Origin: Apus apus
Taxonomy: Eukaryota > Chordata > Aves > Apodiformes > Apodidae
Length of the DNA: 64,000 nucleotides
Direction: 5' to 3'
NCBI RefSeq assembly: GCF_020740795.1
Contig: NC_067305.1
Location: 3,038,001 to 3,102,000 of the forward strand
Position 1 is the first letter of the stretch. Each line of letters opens with the position of its first letter. The position numbers and the translations under genes were made by a program. The notes under the pieces were generated by a model. It ran no database searches. It saw only the letters and a list, made by a program, of their open reading frames with translations, and was not told the DNA's origin. Shown in pieces: positions 12,851 through 24,220 of the stretch.

Positions 12851-13563
12851 TCTTCAACATTCCTTGTGCTGCTGAAAACCAACTGCTTGCTGGGTCCAGG
12901 AGAGTGACTCTTAATAGGTTTTGACAGTCCTGGTGGTCTGGGGGAGCCTGGTGGCCATATGTGCAGCAGAAGTTTACAAGTCTGGTTTCATTTAGCTTGC
13001 CATGGTCAGGGAGGTAGAACCTCTGGTATAAATCATTTGCTCAGAGATGGGAAGACTTGAGTGAAAACAATCAAGGTTTCCCATCTTCTGTGTTCAAACT
13101 GGGCAGGACTGAAGACAAGCCAAGAGAGAACCCAGGCACACAGGTGTGAACACCATCGAGAGCTCCAAAAATGGTTTCTTTAAAACTCTCTGCTTTGAGT
13201 CGAGCTTGTGTAGAGTTTGAGAAGGCATCAGGTGCAGGAAAATGATGAAGACATCCTGCCTCTGCTTGAGAGTGAGTAGAAGTCCCAGTAAGGAGTCTGT
13301 TCCAGGGTGGGATCTGTCTGAGGAAGGACAATGTTGCTCTTACAGTGTTCTGCATAACTGCAAGAAATAATAAACATAAACACACTGGGCTTCATACTTG
13401 CTTTTAAAGCACTTTCCAGCACTTGGCTTGCTAGTTGGCTGAAAGCTCTAGTGCAGGACACCTTCTTCTCAGGGACATGGCCAGAATTTACCAGGTTGAG
13501 ATGGGTTGGAAATGTCTGTGTTTGCAACACCCATTGTCAGTCCAAAGAAGGATTGTGGGAATA
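12851..13563. other. Unique sequence, no gene seen
   Basis: About 0.7 kb, no repeat or exon recognised. Confidence 0.6.
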
Positions 13564-13886
13564 TCATAGAATCATAGAATGGTTTGGGTTGGAAGGGAAC
13601 TTAAAGATCATCCAGTCCCAACCCCCTGCATGGGCAGGGACACCTCCCACCAGCCCAGGTTGCTCCAAGCCCCATCCAACCTGCCCTTCAACACTGCCAG
13701 GGATGGGGCAGCCACAGCTTCCCTGGGCAACCTGGGCCAGGCTCTCACCACCCTCACACTCCAGAATTCCCTCCTCATGTCTCACCTCAATCTCCCTCTG
13801 CCAGTTTTCATCCCTCCCCCCTTGTCCTCTCCCTCCCTGCCCTTGTCCCAAGTCCCTCCCCAGCTTTCCTGGAGCCCCTTCAGACC
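13564..13886 (-). mobile_element. CR1 3' fragment, family A
   Basis: Perfect tail ATCATAGAATCATAGAATGG; truncated after GGAGCCCCTTCAGACC. Confidence 0.94.
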
Positions 13887-14609
13887 CTCTTCAGGCCTCC
13901 TCTCCCTCATGGCTCATCATTCTGACTCTCCTCCTACTTTTGGGAGTCCTGAGGAATCCCTTGTTTGAACGCCCTGGTACCAAACATGGGCAGGTTTCAA
14001 AGACCAGATCTTCAGAGCTCAGTGGTCTCAACCAACCTGAATTATTTTGTCAACCCAAGAAAGGCAAACAAAATATAATCTAACATCATACACTGGCAGA
14101 GGACACAAGAGATGACCTCAGAGGTCTTTTCCATCTGAAAAAACCCCAATAAAATCATATCCAGGACAGATTTTATCCTCCAAATAACAAGCTAGCTCAC
14201 CCAGCTGCTTTCCCCTTGATGTAATGGTGATATTTGCCTCTCTGCAATCCACGAGGAGTGAGTTCAGTCTGGAAGTGGGACTGGACCCTGTGTGAGGAGG
14301 AGACACCTCGTTTGGGAAAGGCTCATTAGTCACCCAGACTGATGGTGTCGAGTCAACCACCCAGCCAAAACAAGCCCAGCTGGAGCAACTTGTCAGCCCC
14401 TGCTGAGTGGGAGTTGTCTCCAAGAATGGAGAGTCCATCATCTTTGTGTGTCTCTTCACAGGTTTTGACCAATCTTTGTACAAGGAAAGGTTGCAGATCT
14501 AAGCAGATCCTCCAAACTTATGCCCATTGCATCTTGGCCTTTCCTTGTGCACCTCTGGGGAAACTTGGTTCTTGTCTTCTCTGGACCCTCCTGGTAAGCA
14601 CCAGCATGA
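13887..14609. other. Unique sequence, no gene seen
   Basis: About 0.7 kb, no repeat or exon recognised. Confidence 0.6.
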
Positions 14610-14782
14610 TCCTATGATCATGGAATGGTTTGGGTTGGAAGGGACCTTCAAGATCATCCAGTCCCACCCCCCTGCATGGGCAGGGACACCTCCCACCAGC
14701 CCAGGTTGCTCCAAGCCCCATCCAACCTGCCCTTCAACACTGCCAGGGATGGGGCAGCCACAGCTTCCCTGGGCAACCTGGG
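14610..14782 (-). mobile_element. CR1 3' fragment, family A
   Basis: Truncated at CCTGGGCAACCTGGG, the same consensus position as the starts at 8038 and 37756. Confidence 0.93.
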
Positions 14783-16057
14783 AATGGAATTTACAGACTT
14801 TGAACCTTCCACTGGAGAATTACATAGATGGGATGACTCGTGGATTGCTGATGTCCCAAAGAAAATTCCAGCTTCTCTATCTGCAACCTCTTTTTTTAGG
14901 CTTTGCCTTGGCAGAGCCAAGCAGGAAGTGGCTGGAAATCCGGATCCGGCATCGAGCAGAAGTTCCTGGGCTCTGAGGAGCTGGTCCAGTGTCCTCCATC
15001 TGTTCCAACAGCCCTGCCAAGTTAAACTTCTGTGCTACGGATTGCACAAAGGGGAGAAAAGAGCTCCAGATGCAAGGAAAAAATGGGTTGAAAACGGGGA
15101 GCTTTGAGTTGGGAGTGGAATTCAACCAAGGGCAAAAAGAACGACGCCGACCTCCGTGGGGCTGGAGCAGAGAGTTGTGGCGGCGAGACCTCCCCCCTGC
15201 CTGGAGATGGCCACTCCATGGCTGTGAGACCTTCTCTACCCTCCTAAGCAAGGGCTGGCTGCAGCCTCCAGCCCACCTGAGGGCAACAAGAAAGGTGTTG
15301 GTGTCCATGACTGGAATTTCAAGGGGAAAGGAGGGATCGCTTTGCTCCTGGCAGGAGAAGGAGGCAACTCGTCTTCCAAAGAATTCAGCTCCCATGTCAG
15401 AAGTTCCACACTGAAATCCCACTGCATGGCTTTATTTCATTATTATTTTTTCATATTTATTTCTTTATTTCAATGAAGAAACTCTTCATAAATGTCCAGC
15501 ACTTGATTTTTTTGCAGCAGACTTGCCTGGCTTTGATCTCCACTTGCCTGGGCCCGGCGCGGCGGCGGCTGCCAAACTAAAGAGAGCAGCACCAACAAAA
15601 TAAAAGCAGTGACTTTCCTTAGGTTAGAAATGAAAATGTGTGTTTTGAGGGGTTTTTTTCCAAACGTCTTGGCTGTTGAGTTGTGTGTTACACATCAGGC
15701 CTCGGCCCCCATCCCTCCTCTCTCCATCCAGAGCACAGACTGAAACAATTTCCCTGTGGTTTTCCCTCCTTGGTGGAGTCGAATTCCTAGAAAACAAAAG
15801 GAATGTTGCAACTGTGGTCACAAGCTCTAGGATTGCAGATCTTACACACACACAGGCAGGAGCTTTGGCTCCAGCAGGACGTTGATAGCAGCTTATCATG
15901 AGGGGCTGCCTTGGGTTTGATCCTTGCCTGGTGGCTTCAGAGAAGCAGGTGGGTCTGTCCAGGTCAGTACACATCCCAGTTCCCACAGGAATTTCAAGTG
16001 GGTGGAAAATATGGGAATATTTTGACAGCATTAGGGGGTATTTCCCAACATCAGAAG
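14783..16057. other. Unique sequence with scattered CpG clusters
   Basis: No coding exon recognised. CpG is locally raised at about 14940-14960, 15140-15190 and 15550-15573 (GCCCGGCGCGGCGGCGGC), unusual for this window. It could be an unseen 5' non-coding exon or promoter, but nothing proves that. Confidence 0.45.
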
Positions 16058-16526
16058 GTCATGGAGCTCCTGGAGAGAGTCCAGAGGAGGCCACGGAGAT
16101 GATCCAAGGGCTGGAGCAGCTCTGCTCTGGAGCCAGGCTGGGAGAGTTGGGGTGTTCAGCCTGGAGAAGAGAAGGCTCCAGGGAGACCTTAGAGCAGCTT
16201 CCAGTGCCTGAAGGGGCTCCAGGAAAGCTGGGGAGGGACTTGGGACAAGGGCAGGGAGGGAGAGGACAAGGGGGATGGACGAAAACTGGAAGAGGGAGAT
16301 TGAGGTGAGACATGAGGAGGGAATTCTGGAGTGTGAGGGTGGTGAGAGCCTGGCCCAGGTTGCCCAGGGAAGCTGTGGCTGCCCCATCCCTGGCAGTGTT
16401 GAAGGGCAGGTTGGATGGGGCTTGGAGCAGCCTGGGCTGGTGGGAGGTGTCCCTGCCCATGCAGGGGGTTGGAACCTGAGGATCTTTAAGGTCCCTTCCC
16501 ACCGAAACCAGTCTGTGATTCTATGA
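16058..16526 (+). mobile_element. CR1 3' fragment, family A
   Basis: Starts near ATGGAGCTCCTGGAGAGAG; tail TCTGTGATTCTATGAATGA. Confidence 0.94.
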
Positions 16527-16580
16527 ATGAGGCTGGATGGAGCTCTGAGAAATCTGTTCTCGTGTGCGATGTCTCTGCTT

Positions 16581-16652
16581 ATTGAAGGGGGATTGACTCA
16601 ATGACCTTCAGATGTCCCTTCCAACCCAAGACACTCTCTGGTTCTATGAATT
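16581..16652 (+). mobile_element. Short CR1 tail fragment
   Basis: About 70 bp: AAGGGGGATTGACTCAATGA, TCCCTTCCAACCCAAG, then GGTTCTATGAATTT. Confidence 0.8.
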
Positions 16653-18040
16653 TACCTCAGCTTTGTTACCTGTTTTTGACATGTGACTGAAGACATGGTT
16701 GAGACTTCTGTGCAGGACTCAAGGGAAGAGGTGGAATAATGTGCAACATCAGAACCGACCCTGGTGTGAATTCCTGAATTTCCATCTCTCAGTTCATCAG
16801 ATCCTGATATCATTTATTGCCCAGATAAAACTGCAAAATTCCTGGACTATTGCTGTGAAAAACCTGCAAATCACTAAGTTTGTCAAGTAGTTTTACATCA
16901 TTAACTATTAGCTAATTTAGATAGTTATCTAGTTAGACAATTAGGGAATTAATTATTTGCAAGTCTTTCATATCACTACTCGTAATATATGCTGGACTTT
17001 TTACTTTTAAAGCAACACTGAGGAACTGGAAGCAATATAATAATTTAAAATTAATTAAAAAACTCCTCCAATCCCAAAAGTGCATCATTGAAAGTCAAAT
17101 TGTAACTTCATGTCAAGCTAAAACGTTCATCAAATCATCCCCTAACGACTCTTCCTTTCTCTTCCTTTCCTCTTCAGTTTATCCAGAGCAGCAAAAATAA
17201 TAATCAATCCATGACTTTTACAGCTCTTAAGCACATAATTAATAATAACAATTAATTACAAGCATTTTCCCACTGTGCTTCCCAGACTGAAACACTTCCA
17301 GAGCAGTTTATCTTCACGACAGCCCCAGGAATTGAGGGGAGGTTTGGGTTTTGCAGGCAGGAATTGGTGCAGCTGGCCTGAAAAGCTCTGCCAATTTGGT
17401 AAAATGTGGGTTGTTGGTTTGGTTTTTAATATGATGATCTTCATTTTACAGTTTAAAAATAAGCTTGGGCCCTGAATGTTTATTTAGAAGCCTCAACAGC
17501 CAAGCTAAGGAAATTGCTCTGAGTTAATGATGTTTGCTAGTTAGGCAGCCTTAGTGGCTGCTGTTCCTGTCCTAGAGGAAACTGCTCCAGATGGATCTGA
17601 TGTGGGATTGAGACTTATCTGCCTTCACTCCTCCAATCAGGGGTTCTCCCTTTGGCTCTTTAATTCAAATTGCAGAAGGGGCAGCTGCTTTTCATTTAGG
17701 GGGATTTGACGTGGACTGGTTGGGAGTTCATTCAGCCATCCCACTGCTCCTCACACTTCAGAGCTTCTCCCTCGCAGGGTTTTCTGGACCATGAAAGAAT
17801 CCAGCTGAGAAACATCAACTGTTTCCACCACTTCTTGTTCCTCAGGGGGTTGATGCACATCCTGGGGTCGCCTGGAGGAAGGAAGACTTTCCTCTAGCTC
17901 CTTTTCCCATCCCCAGCTTGAAGTCTGCTGGGAAGGTATGTTGGATGCAAACTGCAGAGGTTGGTTGCTCAGTTGACTTCTCCAGGCTGCCTGGGACCAG
18001 GCAGACCCAGGAATGTTTGGGGTGGATCTTTTGTAATACC
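16653..18040. other. AT-rich unique sequence, candidate conserved non-coding DNA
   Basis: No gene. 16880-17260 is AT-rich with many TAAT cores (TTAATTA, AATTAATTATTT) and no simple-repeat order, unlike its surroundings. It could be a regulatory element; that is inference from composition only. Confidence 0.4.
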
Positions 18041-18358
18041 TGAAGGGGACCTACAGGAAAGATGGGCAGAAGCTTTTCACCAGAGAGGGCAGTGATAGGA
18101 CAAGGGGTAATTGTTTGAAGCTGAAAGAGGGGGAATTTAGGTTAAATGTTAGGAAGAAATTCTTCACTATGAGGGAGGGGAGAGCCTGGGCCAGGTTGCC
18201 CAGGGAAGCTGTGGCTGCCCCATCCCTGGCAGTGTTGAAGGGCAGGTTGGATGGGGCTTGGAGCAGCCTGGGCTGGTGGGAGGTGTCCCTGCCCATGCAG
18301 GGGGTGGGACTGGTTGATCTTTGATCTTCCAACCTTCACCGTTCCATGATTCCATGAC
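18041..18358 (+). mobile_element. CR1 3' fragment, family A-like with diverged 5' half
   Basis: The 3' half matches family A (CAGGTTGCCCAGGGAAGC, CCATGCAGGGGGTGGGAC). The 5' half (AGGTTAAATGTTAGGAAG) differs, so this may be a sister or parent subfamily. Confidence 0.88.
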
Positions 18359-20200
18359 TTGTGCACAAAAGCAAGGCCAAAACACCCAGGGGGAAACCAG
18401 CTGGGGAACCAGACAAACACATACAAGTGTTTGCAACTCCCTGTGGCCAGCAACAAGGGTTTGATGGCAGGGAAATAAAGAACTGGTTGGAAGCTTGAAT
18501 GAGGCTTTGAAGGAGATCTTGCTGGGATGGCTGAATCCTGGGGCTTGCTCTGCCCTAATGGCATGCAGCTGTGCTGCAAACCCAGCTCTAGAAAACTGGG
18601 GAGGAAGCAAAAACCATCATGTTCATGGAGGTTTGTGCCTGTTGGAGGGATTAAAATGCTTCTTAACCCTCCGAAGTGGAATGCAGGGGAAAAAGAAAAG
18701 AATACATTTCCCTCCTTTGTCCCCCCCCTCCTAGAGGGGCTGCAGAGAGAGGAGAGCAAATGTACCTGGGAAATGTTGATTAAATGTGTTCTCTGAGATC
18801 AGTTACAGGTGAATTAACAGAGGAGGAGGGTTGAGCAGGGTGGTGCCAGAGGTGAGACACAGGATAGCATCTATTCTGAGCACAAAGAACAGTCTTCTCT
18901 AGCCCACTTATCCTAAACTATAGACCCAAATAAAATCTAATTGGCATTTCTTCTAAAACTAAAGTTGATTTGGCAACCTGGAGAAGAAAGTAAACTTCCC
19001 CCTTTAAGTAATATCACCTGCTCTGGACACTTGGAAGTCTGGGTTGTTGTTGGTTGTTGTTTTTTTTTGTGGGCTTTTTTTTTTTAATTTAAATATTTGG
19101 TGGTTAAAAGTCACAGAGAGATTTGTGAGAGCTTCTGCAAACCTAACAAAGAGCCTGTGTGCATTTAGAGGTGGCAGAATACCTGGGTATTCTAATACCT
19201 AGCCACCCAGCACCCACATCATCAACGTGCTGGTCACAATACAGGAGTTAACAAGGATTAAACCAGCCCAGACTGGAAAGCCTGATCATGAGCCTCAGCA
19301 GTTGTCACCAACTTGCTGTGCCCTTGGGAGGAAAATGTGATCCTTCCTTGTGCTTGCATTGCTCTCCTGCTCTGCACCAACCCAGCTCTGCCCTTCCCGA
19401 CCAGGTGAAGCCCACAGTGATGTTAAACTACAAGAGGTAGTTGCAGGATCGAGCCCAGAAACTGGTTTCTGAGCTTTGCAAGAGCCCTGCAGACGTGTTG
19501 ACAGAGCCACATTCCTTGCAATGCTCCATCATTGGCTGCTGGTGAAAAACCAGCTCTGCCTTTTCCCCCCCCCCCCCCCTCTTAACCTCCCCAAGTTTGC
19601 TGTTAATTAGGCTGAGCATCATCCTGACTTCTCTAAAGCTGGTAGGGGGTTGATTGGGAAGAGGGGCAAGAACAAAGGAGGCAGGGAGGACATTTCAAAG
19701 GGAGGCAGGAGGAGAAGAGATGAGCAGCCTGCCCATCAGCTTGGGGCTTGCCCTGGAATTTCTGCACCTCTCTGAGCTGCTCCCATGGCTGCATTTGAAC
19801 CCTCATCTGGTGTTATAAAGTGGTAACGGAGCTCCAGGCCAGATGGTGGGATAATAAGGAAGTGTTTGGATCTCTGGGTGGGTTCCGTTTGGTGCAGAAA
19901 CTCCTCTGAACCTTTTTGACCTGAGAAAGGAGCTTGGTTTGGGTTTTCTGGGGAGGCTTCTGGCAGGCTGGGGGACTTTCACCTCCTGGAAAAGCCGTGG
20001 GTGTGCAGTGGCACAGAGCAGGGGGAGCTGGGAGAGGAGGAGGGCCATGTGCATTTTATTATATTATTCAAAGAAAAGCCATCAGGAAGGATTCCTAAAG
20101 CAAAAGGCAGGGGGAAGGTTGTTGTTTGTTTTTTTTTTGTGCTTGGAATTAGGCTCAGAGCTGACATCCAAGTTCTTCCTTAGAAGGACTTAATTTCACC
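18359..20200. other. Unique sequence, no gene seen
   Basis: No CR1. Contains T runs at about 19060-19085, a C run at 19565-19578 and a T run at about 20128-20138. No exon recognised. Confidence 0.55.

Positions 20201-20228
<28 letters not shown>
20201..20228. repeat. TA microsatellite
   Basis: Alternating TA over about 28 bp. Confidence 0.95.
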
Positions 20229-20233
<5 letters not shown>

Positions 20234-21055
20234 GTATTTATTTTGAGAAAATGCTTCATTTAAACATTTTTTTCTCCTTTGGAGATGAGCAAACTTGTGA
20301 GCATGAAGGTCCTGGGCTGGGTCACCTCTCCTTCAAACCATCTGTCTTTCCTTGATTGTTTCATTTGCACCAAGTACAGGGAAATGATCAGTAAGAAAAG
20401 TGCCTTTTACTCGAATTATTCGGAGTTGTTGTTTTTTTTTTTTGGTGAACACACCGTTATTAAAAAAATAATAATAAAAAAGAACAAGCCCCACATGGCA
20501 ACCGAATGATGTTTTCACCAAACCTTTGGATGGGAAGTGTCTGGCACTAATTCCCTCCTGCAGCTCCAGCCTAAAGTTGGGACCAGCCCCCCCCAACCCC
20601 ATCCAGCTCTGAACTGCAAGAATCCCCTCAAATGAGCTAAACCAAAGGGATTCCTTGATGCTCCGGGAGGGCAGGACTAGGTGATCATCGTGTCTGCATT
20701 CAAACTGCTCTTGCTAAAAACCCAACCTCTCTCTCCTCTCTCTCTCTCCTCTCTCTCTCCCCCAGCCCCTCCTTGAAGCTAAAAACTTTTGGCTGAAGAA
20801 TGCAGTAGGGTTGTCCTCTCTACTCCCACTCCTCCTGCACCCCTTTCCCCGCCACAAGGCCCTCCCCCTGGCCAACTTGGATCAGGCTCTACCTTTTCTT
20901 CTCTCCTTCAAGAGTGAGGGTTTTTATTCCCTTCTTTTCTGCCCAGATCTCCACTAAACAAAGGAGCTCTGGGCACATCACCAGTTCCAGGACCTCAAGG
21001 TATTTAAACAGACTCAATCCAGACCTGCATTAGCTAAGAGCTGATTTCTTTCTCT
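20229..21055. other. Unique sequence, no gene seen
   Basis: Includes a CT-rich patch (about 20728-20765) and a T run at about 20430. No exon recognised. Confidence 0.55.
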
Positions 21056-21135
21056 TTTGTCTGCCTAATTGTTTTGTCTGCCTAATTGTTTTGTCTGCCT
21101 AATTGTTTTGTCTGCCTAATTGTTTTGTCTAATTG
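21056..21135. repeat. 17-bp tandem repeat, about 4.5 copies
   Basis: Unit TTTTGTCTGCCTAATTG repeated four times, then a shortened copy. Confidence 0.95.
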
Positions 21136-23231
21136 TATTTTATTGTGTCTTGCACTTTTTCTCCCCCCCCCCCCTTAAACTTAATTTGCACACTCAAAGG
21201 TGTATGGCTTTGAAATGTCTTTTCCTTGATTCCCTCCAAACTTGCAAATCAGCTTAAAATCTGATGTAAGGACTGATTCTTTGCTTTTCTCACTGCATTT
21301 CTTACAACTTGCTGGGGTTTGATGGGGTTTCTCAGGGCTGAAAAGAACTTTTAAGCCTCTATTTCAAGGAAAAAAAAAAAACCCAACAACAAACCAACCC
21401 AACAAAACCAACCCACACCAAACAACCCAAACCTCCCTTTTGATGGTGTAAATGACTTTTCCATACTCAGGAAGACTTGCTCTCAGACTCCGTGCCTTGT
21501 GGATCAATCATTTGTCACGCTTCTCATTTCTCCGTGAGGAAATGGATGCAGCTGGACTTTCGAATTTCTGGAAATCTGAATTTTTTTAAGCAATTTTTTT
21601 TAAGGGCTTTTTCCCCCCCCCCCCCCTGAGCCCTTCCCTACCTCGGCAGCTCTGGGAGCAATGGGAAAACTCTCTCCCTTTTGTCTCCCTGCAGATAACC
21701 AAGAGCCCGGGGCTCCAGGGCAGTTGCAGAGCTCTTGGGGGCTGCAGGAAGGGCAGTTTCTTTGTCTCTGCCTTTTCCCTTCCCACTCTCTGCCTTTCTC
21801 AACTCCCCCCCCCCTCACCACCTCCCCATGCTTTTCAAATATTCGAGCCTGAAAAAAAATTCATGCCCTGAAGAGCTGAGAGGTTCCCAGCTGGGACACA
21901 AGGATCAGTAGGGTTTGGTGGGTTGGTTTTTATTATTATTTTAATTGTTTACTGATTTTTCTTCATATTATTTTTCTTTTTCTAATTTTTTGTGGGTTAT
22001 TTTTAAAATTATTTAATTTTAATTATTTTTTGTGGGTTATTTTTTAATTATTTAATTTTAATTATTTTTTTTCCCCTTTACAATTTATTTTTTTATCATT
22101 TTATATATATTTTTTTTTGGTGAGGGTTGTGACACATTTTCTGCCTTCTCTGGATTGATTTTATTTTATGAATTAATTTAAATGTTCTTATTTATTTTTC
22201 TTCTTCTTCTTCTTATTTTTTCTCTGCCTGTTTTTGGGGCTGGGCTGGAAGGGGAAAGTGCTGCTGTGGGAGAGCAAAGGGGGGGGGGAACATTCAGGGG
22301 CCCTTTTTTCCCCCCCCTTGGCAGGAGCCCCCGGGGACGTTCACAGAAGATTCTTTGCACTTTTGGGGGTGGAGAAGGGAAACAACAACAAAAAAAAAAA
22401 GGGGGGGGGGGGGGTTGGAGGTGAGAGCTGCTTTCTGAGGAAGGGGCTCCCCAGTCCCCCACCCCCCAGTTTCCACAGGCAGGGCTGGGGAGGTTTGGGA
22501 CATGGTGGGGGGAGATGGGGAGGAAAGAAGAGGGGGTGCAGCCTGAGGGGGGGGGGGCACATTTCTCTGCTGTCCCTTTTTACTTCAGCTGTTTTTCCCC
22601 AGGGGTTTTGCCTCCCTGAGCCTGGTTTTGCAGCCCTGCCTGCTCTTGCCACCCCTCGAGTTGTCCCACCCAGTGACCACAGGGGGTTCTGAGCCGTGCC
22701 AGGGTCTGGATCCCCTTCCCCAGGGTTGTTTTCTTTGCCCCCTCCCACCCCCCCAGTGCCTGGAGCCCCTCAAGAGGGTTGTAAGGACTAAAAATAAAGC
22801 TGCTCCGGAGACCACCCTGGGCTCTTTCTCCCCTCAGCTTGACCCCCAGGCTGTGCTCATGTCCCCTGCCCCCCCAGGCAAGGGGCTGGTGCCTTTTTCT
22901 CTCCAGAAGGGACCTTGCTCAGGATGGACTCGGGGCCAAACCCTGGCTCTGGCCCCTGCCCAGCTGTGGCCACCTCTCAGGCTCAGCTGCTGGCCCTGGA
23001 GAGCTGGCCATGCTGCTCTCCCCGAGCTGTGTCCACAACCAGAGGTGTGAGGGGTCTCCTTGCTGCCTCTATGGACCCGCTCCCTCCCTTCCACAGAGGA
23101 TTTGGACCCTGTACCCTCCCCCTCTGGTGCTCAGCTGCCTGTCTCAGCTCGGGGGCTCTCCTCCTGCATCTCCCCAGCCCTCCCATCTTACTCCTCTGTC
23201 CCTTCACCCTCCATGGGAACCAGGCTTAGGT
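21136..23231. other. CR1-free, homopolymer-rich sequence upstream of the fibrillin exon
   Basis: Holds long C, T, A and G runs: C at 21164-21174, C at 21614-21627, an AT-rich tandem pair at 21984-22059 with TTTTTTGTGGGTTATTTTT, an A run joined to a 14-base G run near 22390-22414, and G runs at 22277 and 22548. From 22230 to 23200 it is GC-rich but CpG-poor. A 5' non-coding exon may be here; I cannot place it. Confidence 0.5.
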
Positions 23232-23300
23232 CTTAGAATGATGGAATGGCTGGGGTTGGAATGGGCCTTCAAGATCATCTACTTCCAGCCCCCCTGCACG
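23232..23300 (-). mobile_element. Short CR1 tail fragment
   Basis: TTAGAATGATGGAATGG and TTCAAGATCATCTACTTCC; about 70 bp only. Confidence 0.8.
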
Positions 23301-23916
23301 TCTTCTTGCTCTAGTCCCAGTTCACATTCTTCCACCTCACTCCAGCCCACCATGGTCCTTCTGGTGTCCGTGTCCCTCTGATGGGTTTGCCAGCAGACCT
23401 CAGCCAGCTAGAATTCCCCAGTATCTGGGAGGCTTTTTTCAACAGCTGATCTCCATGCCATGGCCTGTCTGGAGCACAATGAAATAAAACAGAGCTGTGG
23501 GACCTGGGAAGGTGATCCATAAATAGAATCCACTCGTTCTCGAGGTTCTGGTCTCCTCTTGCTTCATAGCCCTGCATCTCCTGTTGTTCCTCTGAACCAA
23601 GGCACTATCCTGAGGTCAGTGTGGTATCCCACCACCACGGGCAGGCTCAGGACAGACACACTTTTGTCAGACTTCATTTCTCCATGGCTCCTGGAGATCT
23701 TCTCTTGGTTTCCAGCTCTTGGGAAAGAGAGGTCTGGCAGCGCTATGGTAGGGAATGACAGTGTGAGGAAGTTGGTTGCCTGTACAAGGAGCCAAACTTG
23801 GTGTGACTGGATGACCACCCTGTGGGAACTCTGTGGAGGGGCTGCCTGGGATGATCAATCATTTTACCAATGTGGCAACACTCGTGTCTCTCTCTTTCCT
23901 TTGTCTTTCCTTCTAG
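23301..23916. other. Sequence upstream of the first coding exon
   Basis: No exon recognised; ends in the polypyrimidine tract and AG acceptor at 23915-23916. Confidence 0.6.
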
Positions 23917-24050
23917 AAGGAGAACGGGCAGGACGGCGACTTGGCACGTGGGGGCTGCTGCCAAAACCTACCCTCCACCAAGGCAGCAGGGACCCTCCAG
24001 CTGGAAGAAGCTTTCAGGACAGCCAGGAGAATCAAGGAATCTGTGCCATC
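23917..24050 (+). other. FBN3: 5'UTR part of the first coding fibrillin exon
   Basis: A strong acceptor precedes this segment: a pyrimidine-rich run (about 23888-23914) followed by AG at 23915-23916. No ATG occurs between the acceptor and 24051, so the signal-peptide ATG is the first start codon of the exon. The acceptor means at least one 5' non-coding exon lies further upstream, as in other fibrillin genes; I could not locate it. The frame stays open upstream, so the UTR assignment rests on the ATG context and the signal peptide. Confidence 0.65.
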
Positions 24051-24220
24051 ATGGGGGTGTTATGGCTGGCCAGGTTCATGCTGGGATGTACAGCAGTTAT
24101 GTACGTGGAGCAAGCCCAGGGGCAGTATGAAGTGGACTTGCAGACAGACAGATTTGCAGGCTACGAGGAAAGACAGCCAGCCAGCAGAGTGAGGAGAAGA
24201 GGCCAAGACACTCTACGAGG
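24051..24220 (+). CDS. FBN3: Fibrillin first coding exon: signal peptide and basic pro-region
   Basis: Codes for 56 residues plus two bases. The ATG at 24051 has a good context (A at -3, G at +4: GCCATCATGG). Residues 1-24 look like a signal peptide with a hydrophobic stretch (LWLARFMLGCTAVMY) and a small-residue cleavage region near EQAQG. A short acidic linker follows, then the basic motif ASRVRRRGQDTLRG, the type of furin-like processing site found just before the FUN domain in fibrillins. The exon ends ...CGA GG|gtatgt, phase 2, so the last glycine codon is completed by the first base of the exon at 35886, giving LRG-PNVCG as in other fibrillins. The pro-region is short and lacks the glycine or proline runs of mammalian FBN1/FBN2. 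Homology and splice phase together make this a confident call; the exact paralogue is less sure. Confidence 0.88.

Noticed and set aside
21056..21135. 17-bp direct repeats considered as a protein-binding array
   Set aside because: Exact head-to-tail copies without spacing fit a small tandem expansion better.
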